Origin: Rubrobacter marinus
GTDB lineage: Bacteria; Actinomycetota; Rubrobacteria; Rubrobacterales; Rubrobacteraceae
NCBI RefSeq assembly: GCF_011492965.1
Contig: NZ_CP045121.1
Span: forward strand, 806,001 to 870,000
Length of the DNA stretch: 64,000 nt
Direction: 5' to 3'
Position 1 is the first letter of the stretch. Every line of letters begins with the position of its first letter. The position numbers and the translations under genes were made by a program. The notes beneath the pieces were generated by a model. It ran no database searches. It was not told the origin of the DNA and saw nothing but the letters and a program-made list of their open reading frames with translations. This document shows positions 34,514 to 42,821 of the stretch, in pieces.

Positions 34514-34737
34514 AGTGGCCGGAACTTCTTAGTTAGGGAATGCTGCAGCAAAGTGCAGCATAGCGACAGCCGACTAGCCTTCTAAAAGTCCGAATAGCAA
34601 GGCGACGAAAGCATTGAAACGAGGTGTTACAGGATCGGCCTGAGCCGCCCAACCAAGGGCGCCGCGAGACTCCCTTGTCAGTCAGAGGCTGGTCTCAGGA
34701 AACAGCTAGTTGAATCTTTAAAGAGGACTTATACTGC
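34514..34737. other. Lower-G+C leader before ATPase-TOPRIM gene
   Basis: The 224 bases differ in composition from the flanking VanW gene. TGCTGCA (34541-34547) and TGCAGCA (34554-34560) form a 7-bp inverted repeat. TTGAAT (34710-34715) and TATACT (34730-34735) are promoter-like but only 14 bp apart. No small ORF is convincing. It marks the left edge of the insert. Confidence 0.4.
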
Positions 34738-36504
34738 ATGTACCGATACAGTTTGGAAGCACTGACCCTTGAAACCGGTTTCACTTTCAAACCCGGCAAG
34801 CTTACTGTAGTTGTTGGGCCAAACAACTCTGGTAAGAGCAGACTACTTCGCGACGTGAAACAATTGTGCACTAGTCAGACCCCAGATACTGTCGTAGTTA
34901 GAGAGGCGAAGTACACTCGTCCCCCTAATCCCGCTCAACTACACGAAGCATACAACATTGAGCCCCACTTCGATCCGTCTACCGGACAGGTAACCCTTCG
35001 GACTCTGGACGCGGACATGTCCGGCTTGGCCCAGTGGGCTCTGCACGCTGGCTCCCCTGCTGGTTGGAAGGCTGCTTATGAACAGTTCGTACAGGGAACT
35101 CTAGACGGTTGGGATCAGCATGGCCACACTGCCTTTGCTCAGTACTTCGGAAACTATTTCGTAACCAGACTTACTACAGAGTCGCGTTTACTCCTAACTA
35201 GGGAGGGGCCGAGCGGCGATCCTAACGCTGGCGCGCATAACTTGCTACGGGCTTTCTACGATGCAGGTAAGGACGCGGAGGAGAAGTTGAGCGTAATGGT
35301 GGAGCGCGCTTTTAAGGAGACGCGCATCAAGCTCGATTACTCAAATCTGTCGACCCTGTGCTTGCGGGTTGGCAAGAATTTTGCGGGGGTCAGTGACGAT
35401 CCGCGCGATGCGCGGCCGTTGCTCGGGGCCTTCGACAAATTGGAGGAGCAGGGAGACGGCATGCGAAGCTTCGTTACAACCGCTTTGTCGTTGCTGGTGG
35501 GCTCCAAACCTGTGTTACTCCTCGACGAGCCGGAAGCCTTTTTGCATCCTCCACAAGCCTTCCAACTGGGAGCGATAATTGCGGAGCAGACTAACAATCA
35601 AAGGCAGCTGATCGTTGCAACCCACAGTGTCGATCTGCTTAGAGGCATTCTGAGCAGGACCACGGATGTGGACTTGATCAGGTTGTCTCGCGGCGTCGGT
35701 GGTATGCGAGTGAACAGGCTCGGTTCGGAAGAGGTTAAGGAGATTACCAACCATCCCCTTTTGAGTTCGACTCGCGTCTTGGACGGCTTGTTCTACAAAG
35801 GCGTTGTTGTTGTAGAGGCCGATAGCGACAGTGCTTTCTACCAACGCGTCGCGCGGATGAAGCGGCCGGGAGACGAAATCCACTACACCCACGCGCATAA
35901 CAAACAAACTTTGTACAAGGTGGTCGGACCGTACAAGAGGATGGGTGTAGAAGTCGCTGCAGTGCCGGATTTTGACATCCTAAAGGAACAGAGTGAATTA
36001 CGAAGCCTGCTGGGAGCAGCGACTGATGACGATACGTCTGAGGTGCTCGACGCCCAGAAGTGCATCAAGAATGAGATCGAGAGCCATCCTGTCACTGAGC
36101 AGTTGAAGCAACTCCGCGCTCAACTGGACAAGCTTGCTAACAAGCCCTCTGTTAATACGGAAGAGACAGAGGCAAAGGCGCTTAACGACCTTAAGCGAAA
36201 CGTCAAGGCTGCGGTTAAAGACTCCAGCTTGTGGACTCGCTTTAAGCAGGAAGGGAGGGAGGCGTTGTCGGAAGAGGGAACTCGCTACTTCGATCTTGTG
36301 AACGAGTTTTGTAAGATGCGAGGTGTCTTTATGGTCCCAGTTGGGGAGCTGGAATCGTGGATGGTACCGTATGGCTTGGAAAGGATGAGCAAGAATCATT
36401 GGATTGTACGAGCACTAGAACTTTTGGGCGACATTGACCTGCCTGACGATTCCGATCTTGCTGAGTTCGTGACAGAAGTACACGATTACTTATTGGAGTC
36501 GTAG
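34738..36504 (+). CDS. ABC-type ATPase with TOPRIM-like domain (OLD-like nuclease family)
   Basis: The 588-residue protein has Walker A GPNNSGKS (27-34), a signature-like EEQGDGMRSF (about 242), Walker B VLLLDEPEAFLHP and the H-loop ATHS. The second part has VVVVEADSDSAFYQRVAR and AVPDFDIL, which fit the acidic Glu and DxD motifs of a TOPRIM nuclease. A helical region follows. This domain order is that of OLD-family and GajA-like proteins, many of which are phage-defence nucleases. It is solitary here. Its G+C is near 52% and its codon use is unlike its neighbours, so it was probably acquired. Nuclease activity is inferred. Confidence 0.8.
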   Translation: MYRYSLEALTLETGFTFKPGKLTVVVGPNNSGKSRLLRDVKQLCTSQTPDTVVVREAKYTRPPNPAQLHEAYNIEPHFDPSTGQVTLRTLDADMSGLAQWALHAGSPAGWKAAYEQFVQGTLDGWDQHGHTAFAQYFGNYFVTRLTTESRLLLTREGPSGDPNAGAHNLLRAFYDAGKDAEEKLSVMVERAFKETRIKLDYSNLSTLCLRVGKNFAGVSDDPRDARPLLGAFDKLEEQGDGMRSFVTTALSLLVGSKPVLLLDEPEAFLHPPQAFQLGAIIAEQTNNQRQLIVATHSVDLLRGILSRTTDVDLIRLSRGVGGMRVNRLGSEEVKEITNHPLLSSTRVLDGLFYKGVVVVEADSDSAFYQRVARMKRPGDEIHYTHAHNKQTLYKVVGPYKRMGVEVAAVPDFDILKEQSELRSLLGAATDDDTSEVLDAQKCIKNEIESHPVTEQLKQLRAQLDKLANKPSVNTEETEAKALNDLKRNVKAAVKDSSLWTRFKQEGREALSEEGTRYFDLVNEFCKMRGVFMVPVGELESWMVPYGLERMSKNHWIVRALELLGDIDLPDDSDLAEFVTEVHDYLLES

Positions 36505-36561
36505 GCTGGGTACATGTAGCAACAACGAGGAAGTATGAACCACTAATAGGTGGCTTCAAGG

Positions 36562-36599
36562 AGGAAGGGGGGAGGTGCCTACGCACCTTCCCCCTTCCT
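36562..36599. terminator. Bidirectional terminator between ATPase-TOPRIM gene and decarboxylase gene
   Basis: A 17-bp stem (AGGAAGGGGGGAGGTGC, loop CTAC, GCACCTTCCCCCTTCCT; one G-T pair) lies between the two convergent genes. Confidence 0.7.
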
Positions 36600-36608
36600 T
36601 GCCGAAAG

Positions 36609-37937
36609 CTAGACCAGCGCCTCCTGGCCCTTGAGGACGTCCTCGGGCTTGCCGACGGGGCGTAGGAGCCGCGCCTCGCCCTGCCATATGAGGATCTCGG
36701 CCGGGTTCGGGTGGCTCAAGAAACCGAGGTTGCTCGCGCTGAAGCCGTAGGCCCCGCTGTAGAAGACGCCGACGAGGTCGCCGGGCTCGGGGTCTGCGAG
36801 CGGGATGTTCGTCCCGAACATGTCCAATGGCGTGCAGCAGGGGCCGGCGAGCGCGACGGGCTCGCCCTCGCCGGGGGAGCGGGAGAGGTTCAGGATCGGG
36901 TACGCCTTCCTGAAGACCTGGCCCATGTTCCCGGTCGCGGTGAGGTGGTGGTTCATCCCGCCGTCGGTGGTCACGAAGGTCTTGCCCTTCATGTCCTTGA
37001 CGTCGATCACCTTCGTAACGTACAGCCCCGCGTCGGCGACGAGGTAGCGGCCGAGCTCGAAGACGAACCGGCACCCTTCGAGGCGCGGGTCCGTGCGGTA
37101 GTGGGCGAGAAGCTCCTGGAACCCCGCGCCGAAGCGCTCCAGGTCGAACTCCTCGAGCTTCTCGAAGTACGGGACCCCGAAGCCGCCGCCGAAGTCGACC
37201 ATCTCGAGCGGCCGTCCGGCGAGGTCGGCCGTCTTCAGGGCGAGCTCGAAGATGTTGCGGCAGTGCTCTATAAGCGGGTCGACCTCGAAGACCTGGGTCG
37301 CCGTGTAGACGTGGATGCCGCGGAGCGTCATGTGCTCGGGGTGGGCGAGGGTGCGGCGGACCGCCTCCTCGAGGTCGGCCTCGTCCAGGCCGAACTGCCC
37401 GACCGTGCCGCCCATGCGCATCCCGGAACCCATAAGCTGCTGGGCCGGGTTTATGCGCAGGCCGACGCCGATGTTCTTGTCGTGGCGCTCGGCGACCGCC
37501 GCCAGGCGGTTGATCTCGTTCACCGACTCGACGTTGACCGCGAAGATCCCCTCGCGCACCGCCATCTCGAGCTCCTCGTCGGTCTTGGCCGGGCCGGCGA
37601 AGACGATGTCCTCGGGCTCGAACCCGGCGGTCCTCGCGACCACGAGCTCGCCGGAGGAGGCGACCTCCGCCCCGGTGAGGTGCTCCCGCGCGATCACCTG
37701 CGTCACGGCGAGGTTCGGGTTCGCCTTGACGGAGTACGTCACCTCGACGTCGCCGCCGAGGGCCTCCCGGACGCGCCGGACCCGGTCCACGATCATCTCG
37801 CCGTGGTACAGGTAGAACGGGGTGCCGTGCTCGGCGGCGATGTCCGAGACCTTGACGCCGCCGGGGGCGAGCACGCCGTCCTTCCAGCCGCCGAAGCGCT
37901 CGGCCAGGTCGTGGGCCTTATCTATCTGCGTACGCAT
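36609..37937 (-). CDS. PLP-dependent group IV decarboxylase (carrier-linked amino acid type)
   Basis: The 442-residue fold-type III PLP enzyme has VTYSVKANPNLAVTQVIARE (PLP lysine), GAEVASSGEL, GLRINPAQQL, MVDFGGGFGVPYFEKLEEFD, ELGRYLVADAGLYV, PCCTPLDMFG and GVFYSGAYGFSASNLGFLSH. It resembles LysA and especially the decarboxylases tied to exosortase-A clusters and BtrK, which act on carrier-protein-bound amino acids. Its start overlaps the ligase gene by 20 bases, and a carrier protein gene is two genes upstream. Lysine biosynthesis is less likely in this context. Substrate unknown. Confidence 0.82.
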   Translation of the reverse strand: MRTQIDKAHDLAERFGGWKDGVLAPGGVKVSDIAAEHGTPFYLYHGEMIVDRVRRVREALGGDVEVTYSVKANPNLAVTQVIAREHLTGAEVASSGELVVARTAGFEPEDIVFAGPAKTDEELEMAVREGIFAVNVESVNEINRLAAVAERHDKNIGVGLRINPAQQLMGSGMRMGGTVGQFGLDEADLEEAVRRTLAHPEHMTLRGIHVYTATQVFEVDPLIEHCRNIFELALKTADLAGRPLEMVDFGGGFGVPYFEKLEEFDLERFGAGFQELLAHYRTDPRLEGCRFVFELGRYLVADAGLYVTKVIDVKDMKGKTFVTTDGGMNHHLTATGNMGQVFRKAYPILNLSRSPGEGEPVALAGPCCTPLDMFGTNIPLADPEPGDLVGVFYSGAYGFSASNLGFLSHPNPAEILIWQGEARLLRPVGKPEDVLKGQEALV

Positions 37938-39495
37938 TGCTTATCCCCTTGCGGTCGATCTTGCCGGAGGCCGTCTTCGGGAGCTCGTCCTGGATCAGGA
38001 TCTCCCTGGGCACCATGTACGGCGGCGCGTTGTTCACGGCGTACTGCCGGATCTCCTGCACGGGATCGGAGCCGTCCGCGTCGCCCTTGAGGGAGACCAC
38101 CGCGACGACGTCGTGCCCGACGTCGGGGTTGGGCACCCCGAAGGCGCACGCCTCGTGCACGCGGCCCGAGCTTATGAGGAGGTTCTCTATCTCCTCGGGG
38201 CTCATCCGGTAGCCCTGCGACTTTATCATCGCGTCCTCGCGCCCGACGAAGTACAGGAAGCCCTCCTCGTCGCGCCGGACCTGATCCCCGGAGTACACGA
38301 CCCTCTCGACGTCGAGAAGCTCCGGCGGGGCGAGCGGGTTCGGCCGGTACGCCTTCGCCGTCGCCTCGGGCTTGCCCCAGTAGCCCATCGCGACCGTCGG
38401 GCCGCGATGCACGAGCTCCCCGACCTCGCCGGGGGCGCACTCCTCGCCCTCCTTGTTTATGACCATGATCTGGGTGTCCGGGATCGCCTTGCCGATGCAC
38501 TCGGTGCCGCGCCCGATCTCCTCGGGCGGCAGGTACGTCGAGCGGAACGCCTCGGTGAGGCCGTACATAAGCACGATCTTGGTCCCGTTCGGCTCCAACA
38601 GCCGCCTCAGCTCGTCGAGGTTGGACTGCGGAATACGTCCGCCGGTGTTGGAGATGTAGCGCAGGTGCTCCAGCGGCTGCTCCTGGATGGACTTCGAGCC
38701 GCGCAAGAGGAGCGCCCACAGCGGCGGGACCCCCGCCACGCCCGTGATCTCGTGGCGGCGCAGCCCCTTCAACAGGTCGCCCGGCAGCCTCGAACGCAGG
38801 AGCGCGAGCGTCGCGCCGACGCGCAGCGAGGTCGTGAACTGGTTGAGCCCGGCGTCGAAGTTGAGCGGGAGGGCCGAGAGGATGCGATCCTCGCTCGTGT
38901 TCTCCAGGTACGTCGAGACGATCTGGGAGCCCGCCACGAAGTTGCGGTGGCTCGTGGAGACGCCCTTCGGCATCCCGGTCGAGCCGGAGGTGTACAGGAT
39001 CGTGGCGAGGTCCACCTCGGAGACGCCCGTCTCCTCGGGCTCGCCGCCCCCGGAGAGGACCTCCGCTAGGTCCGTGATCTCGCCGTAGATCCCCTGGGTC
39101 TCCGGCTTCTCGCCCTTGTAGAACGCCCGCTCGACGGTCTTCGGCTCGAGCTCGCCGAGCTTGGGGGAGTCCCCGACCATGACGCGGATGTCGCTGTCCC
39201 CGGCGATGTAGCCGACCTGCTGCGCCTTGAGCATGGGGTTGATGTTGACGAAGGCGGCGCCGGCGCGCGAGGCGGCCATCATCGCGACGATCGCCTCCCA
39301 CGACTTCTCCATCAGGATGCCGACCCGATCGCCCTTGCGGACGCCGGCGTCTTGAAGCGCCGCGGCGAGGGCGCCGCTCTCGCGCATCATGTCCTCGTAT
39401 GTGTGCTCGCTCGTGCCGTCCACGATCGCGACCTTCGAGGGGTCGCGCTCGACGGAGTTGAAGAGCAGGTCGTGTAGCGTGAACTCTGGACGCAT
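37918..39495 (-). CDS. AMP-forming acyl-CoA/acyl-carrier ligase
   Basis: The 525-residue ANL-family enzyme has the P-loop LYTSGSTGMPKGVSTSHRNF, LMYGLTEAFRSTYLPPEEIG, VYSGDQVRRDEEGFLYFVGR and the catalytic lysine in LPKTASGKIDRKGI. It adenylates a carboxylate and passes it to a thiol, CoA or the 4'-phosphopantetheine of the adjacent carrier protein. The combination with the downstream decarboxylase is the same as in exosortase-A-associated operons. It starts 14 bases after the carrier gene ends. Whether the substrate is an amino acid or a fatty acid is not readable. Confidence 0.85.
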   Translation of the reverse strand: MRPEFTLHDLLFNSVERDPSKVAIVDGTSEHTYEDMMRESGALAAALQDAGVRKGDRVGILMEKSWEAIVAMMAASRAGAAFVNINPMLKAQQVGYIAGDSDIRVMVGDSPKLGELEPKTVERAFYKGEKPETQGIYGEITDLAEVLSGGGEPEETGVSEVDLATILYTSGSTGMPKGVSTSHRNFVAGSQIVSTYLENTSEDRILSALPLNFDAGLNQFTTSLRVGATLALLRSRLPGDLLKGLRRHEITGVAGVPPLWALLLRGSKSIQEQPLEHLRYISNTGGRIPQSNLDELRRLLEPNGTKIVLMYGLTEAFRSTYLPPEEIGRGTECIGKAIPDTQIMVINKEGEECAPGEVGELVHRGPTVAMGYWGKPEATAKAYRPNPLAPPELLDVERVVYSGDQVRRDEEGFLYFVGREDAMIKSQGYRMSPEEIENLLISSGRVHEACAFGVPNPDVGHDVVAVVSLKGDADGSDPVQEIRQYAVNNAPPYMVPREILIQDELPKTASGKIDRKGISNAYADR

Positions 39496-39509
39496 AATCT
39501 TCTAGGCTT

Positions 39510-39761
39510 CTAGGCGGACTTGCTCGTCACCAGGTCGGCGATGGTGCGGACGGAGGCGAAGTTCTCCTCGTCCAGCTCCTCGTCCTCGACCGTGACGCCG
39601 AAGCGGTCCTCCAGAAACATCACGAGCTCGACGGTCTGCAGCGACGTCAGGACGCCGTTCTCTATAAGCTGCTCGTCGTCGGAGACCTCGCGGTTCCCGG
39701 TTACGTTCTCCTGGAGCCACTCGCGGATAGCGGCGGCGGCGTTCTCGGTGCTTACTGCCAT
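39510..39761 (-). CDS. Acyl carrier protein
   Basis: ATG 39761 has AAGGAGG seven bases upstream, giving 83 residues. The four-helix carrier pattern is clear: IREWLQENV, then IENGVLTSLQTVELVMFLED, where the Ser of TSL (about 46) is the phosphopantetheine site, then RFGVTVEDEEL and a last helix with DLV. The usual Asp before that Ser is Thr. It lies directly upstream of the ligase and is probably its partner. It is not the fatty-acid ACP, since no fab genes are near. Confidence 0.85.
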   Translation of the reverse strand: MAVSTENAAAAIREWLQENVTGNREVSDDEQLIENGVLTSLQTVELVMFLEDRFGVTVEDEELDEENFASVRTIADLVTSKSA

Positions 39762-39819
39762 GGTGTTGCCTCCTTGTTCCATCTTACCGGCCGCGCAGGG
39801 TCTTCCCGCGCCAGCCGTA

Positions 39820-41013
39820 CTACCTTACCCAGAAAGTGGCCTCGCCGTCGCCGACGCTGTACGACCAGTTCTCGATGTTGCGGGCGGTCTCGTGGAGCCC
39901 CTCGTCCTCCATCTTGACGAGCAGGGTGTTGCTCCGGTCGTTGCGCGGGAAGAACCCCAGGCGCCACAGGTCCGCCATCCGCGGCGAGGTCGGCGAGTCG
40001 GAGAAGCGGTACCTGATGATGTGCGTCCCCTGCCGCCTGAACTCGCGGACGGCCTCCTTGAGGAGCGCCCGCGTCGCGTCGTGGCGGCCCGGCCTCGCCG
40101 TCAGGTCGAGTATATAGCCGTCCTCGCCCTCCCTCGTCACCCGCAGCACGGCGTAGCCGAGGAGCCTCGCGCCCTCCCTCGCCGCCAGGACGGTGACGGG
40201 GTACTGCGGCGAGCTCGGACCGTAGCGCCAGTTCAGAAACTCCGCGTCCTTCTCGGGGATGCAGGGGACGACCGCGGCGATCTCCTCGAAGAGCTCGTCG
40301 AACGAGGGGTCGAAGGCGCCCCCGAGCCGCGACACCTTGACGCCGCTCCCCATCCCGCTCCCGAGCGCCCCGTCCACCACCTCGAGCCCCCGGTTCAGGA
40401 GGCCCTTGACGGGGGCGGGGATGGGGGCGCGGGGGCGTACGGGCGGCGGTTCGGGCTCCCCTTCAGCGGTCGCGGCCCCGGGCTCCTCGAACCCCCTGTA
40501 GTGGCCGCGGCTCCCGGCGCCGTTGCGCGAGAGGAGCCGGCGCGCGTCGTCGAGGGTCGGCGAGGGGAGGCGCGAGACGTCGAGGAGCTTCGCCGCGTAC
40601 TGCATCTTCCCGGCCTCGACCGCCCCGAGGCGGGTCTCCACGGCGATCACCGTCGGCACCATGTCGCAGGCCACGCAGTTCTCCACGGTGCGGAAGAACT
40701 TGCGCATGATCGAGAGGGCCTGGAAGCCGTACTGCGGCATCACCTGGTAGTCGGCCGGCGTGTGGGCGAGGACCCTCCGGCCGTTGATCCTGTAAAACTG
40801 CGGCGTCGCGGCGAGGTGACCCACGATCTCGTCCCCCGCGGCGACGACCCAGCGGTGCAGCTCGTCCGCCGCCGGGTGCGTCCCGAGCCAGTTCCACACG
40901 GACTCGTGCCACTCCGCGTAGTGGGCTTCGGGGTAGTGCGGATATATAAGGGTGCGCAGCTTGTTGACCCCGGCGAGGTCGGCGGGCTCCATGGGTCTGA
41001 CGACGGCCTTCAC
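39820..41013 (-). CDS. Double-GNAT N-acyltransferase-like protein
   Basis: GTG 41013 gives 397 residues. The N-terminal half (VVRPMEPADLAGVNKLRTLI, IVGHLAATPQFYRING, PQYGFQALSIMRKFF) and the C-terminal half (FLNWRYG, LLGYAVLRVTREGEDGYILD, RALLKEAVREFRRQG, LGFFPRN) each resemble GNAT acyltransferase folds, joined by a Pro-rich linker near residue 220. It is the first gene of the leftward cluster with carrier protein, ligase and decarboxylase, so it may move the carrier-bound group to a final acceptor. No ribosome site is obvious; start uncertain. Confidence 0.7.
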   Translation of the reverse strand: MKAVVRPMEPADLAGVNKLRTLIYPHYPEAHYAEWHESVWNWLGTHPAADELHRWVVAAGDEIVGHLAATPQFYRINGRRVLAHTPADYQVMPQYGFQALSIMRKFFRTVENCVACDMVPTVIAVETRLGAVEAGKMQYAAKLLDVSRLPSPTLDDARRLLSRNGAGSRGHYRGFEEPGAATAEGEPEPPPVRPRAPIPAPVKGLLNRGLEVVDGALGSGMGSGVKVSRLGGAFDPSFDELFEEIAAVVPCIPEKDAEFLNWRYGPSSPQYPVTVLAAREGARLLGYAVLRVTREGEDGYILDLTARPGRHDATRALLKEAVREFRRQGTHIIRYRFSDSPTSPRMADLWRLGFFPRNDRSNTLLVKMEDEGLHETARNIENWSYSVGDGEATFWVR

Positions 41014-41245
41014 GGTCAGAGCACGACCGTCTTCGCGGCCCCGGGGCCCGTCGTGCTGGCTCGTTCCACCGGCCCCTTCCCTGCTTGTTCTCCGGTCGAA
41101 ACGCGCAAAACTCTCTTCCCTCCGTGCGACCCGCTGCTTGCGATCAGATCCAAAGCTCAGAGTGTAAAGGAGCGATGGAGCAAAGTCCAAGACGGGTCCC
41201 GGGCCCCAAATGCGGGTTTTGCTGGTATACGATCGGGCCTAGGGC

Positions 41246-41274
41246 TTGAAGGTTGGGCCCCTCGAATACATAAT
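41246..41274 (+). promoter_or_regulatory. Sigma-70-type promoter of second VanW gene
   Basis: TTGAAG (41246-41251), 17 bp, CATAAT (41269-41274). It gives a leader of about 60 bases before TTG 41342. The rest of the 41,014-41,341 gap shows nothing recognisable. Confidence 0.6.
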
Positions 41275-41341
41275 TGCTCCCGGCTGCCCGCGGTTTTCCG
41301 AGGCGGGCATCGCCGGCTGATACCGCAGGAGGGGCGGACCT

Positions 41342-42760
41342 TTGAAAGAACTGGACAAGATGACAGGCCCTTACGGGCCCCGCAGACATCGTCGCGACAC
41401 CCCGAAGGCCAACAAGGAGCGGCGCGCCGTCTGGAGGCGCCGACGCCTGGCCGCGCTCGCGGTTACGGTGGGCGCCCTGCTCGTCGGGGGCCTCGCCTTC
41501 GACTACGGGGTCGTCCACGGCGACACGATCCGGCGCGGCGTCCACTCCGGCGAGGTGGACCTCGGCGGCATGACGAGGGGCGAGGCCGCCGAGGCCCTCT
41601 CCCAACACGTCTCCGGGAAGCTCGGGGAGATCGACGTCGGCGACGGCGCCGCCCTCTTCACCGGCGAGGAGCTCGGGGTGCAGGTCGACGCCGACTCCGC
41701 CGTGGGCGAGGCCTACGCCGTCGGCCGGCGGGGCGGCGTCTTCCAGCGCCTCTCGGACTTCGCGGGCTCCTACCTCGGCGACGGCGTCGCCGTGACGGCC
41801 GTCGCCACCTACGACGAGGCCGCCGCCCGCAAGGCCATCGAGGGCCTCGCGGGCGAGCTCGACGTCGAGCCCAAGGACGCCGCTCCCGTCGTGACGGAGA
41901 CCGGCGACGTGGAGGTCGAGGACGCGGTCGAGGGCCGCTCCGTTGACGTGGACGCCACGCTGGAGAACCTGGGCCGCTCCCTTGAGGGCCTCAGCGGCGA
42001 CGTGGCGCTCGCGGAGGAGCGCACGGAGCCCTCGGTCTCCACCGAGGAGGCGCGGGCGAGCGCCCCGACCGTGCTCCTCGGCGAGTACAAGACGGACTAC
42101 GCCTGGGACCCGGACGAGGGCCGCCAGGCCAACCTCAGGATGGCGTCCGAGGCCGTGGACAACACCATGCTCGCGCCCGGCGAGGAGTTCTCCTTCACCG
42201 AACAGGCCGGGAGCCTAGACTACGAGGCCGCCAAGGTCTTCTCGGGCGGCGGCGTCTCCTCCGAGGAGGGCGGCGGGCTCTGCCAGGTCTCCTCGACCCT
42301 GTTTATGGCCGCAAACTACGCGGGGCTCGAGATCACCGAACGCCACCAGCACTACGCCGAGCTGCCGTACATCACCCCGGGCTTCGACGCGACGGTCTGG
42401 TTCGGCGAGTGGCAGCCCCTGGACATGAAGTTCAAGAACACGACCGACGGCAACATCCTCGTGCGCGAGTTCGTCGACGAGGACGGCTACCTCACCGCCC
42501 AGATTCTCGGCCAGGAAGAGACCGGCCGCAAGGTCGTCATGAGCGCCGAGAAGGTCAAGCAGAGCCCGACCGAGGGGATCGAGTGGGTGACCTACAAGAA
42601 GGTGACGGACGAGAACGGCGAGGTCCTCTCCGACGGCGTCATCGCCGAGAGCACCTACAGCTTCAACCCGCCCGTCCCCGAGGACATGAAGCACGAGACC
42701 AACGAGCCGCGCACCTCAGGCTGGCTCGACCCGTCCAACACCACGGGCTGGGCGGACTGA
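41342..42760 (+). CDS. VanW-family protein, shorter paralogue
   Basis: TTG 41342 follows AGGAGGGGCGGACC. The 472-residue protein has a basic N-terminus, one membrane anchor (AALAVTVGALLVGGLAFDYG), one PG_binding_4-like region (about 60-230) and a VanW domain with ANLRMASEAVDNTMLAPGEE, EGGGLCQVSSTLFMAANYAG and TERHQHYAELPYITPGFDAT. It is about 40-50% identical by eye to the protein at 32,747 in the VanW part but lacks one repeat. It probably acts at the wall; activity is unknown. The beta-lactamase-fold gene follows by 61 bases. Confidence 0.85.
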   Translation: MKELDKMTGPYGPRRHRRDTPKANKERRAVWRRRRLAALAVTVGALLVGGLAFDYGVVHGDTIRRGVHSGEVDLGGMTRGEAAEALSQHVSGKLGEIDVGDGAALFTGEELGVQVDADSAVGEAYAVGRRGGVFQRLSDFAGSYLGDGVAVTAVATYDEAAARKAIEGLAGELDVEPKDAAPVVTETGDVEVEDAVEGRSVDVDATLENLGRSLEGLSGDVALAEERTEPSVSTEEARASAPTVLLGEYKTDYAWDPDEGRQANLRMASEAVDNTMLAPGEEFSFTEQAGSLDYEAAKVFSGGGVSSEEGGGLCQVSSTLFMAANYAGLEITERHQHYAELPYITPGFDATVWFGEWQPLDMKFKNTTDGNILVREFVDEDGYLTAQILGQEETGRKVVMSAEKVKQSPTEGIEWVTYKKVTDENGEVLSDGVIAESTYSFNPPVPEDMKHETNEPRTSGWLDPSNTTGWAD

Positions 42761-42821
42761 TCGCAGCGTCCGGGGGGGAGGGGGAGCGCCCCTCTCGCCC
42801 CGGCGGGGGAGGGGAAGGTCG

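Noticed and set aside
34738..36504. Fused PARIS (AriA-AriB) system
   Set aside because: ATPase plus TOPRIM order is similar, but the TOPRIM-like part does not show DUF4435 features I can confirm; OLD-like is the safer call.
41144..41608. 154-codon leftward frame upstream of the second VanW gene
   Set aside because: Mostly antisense to the VanW coding start and its promoter; no motif.
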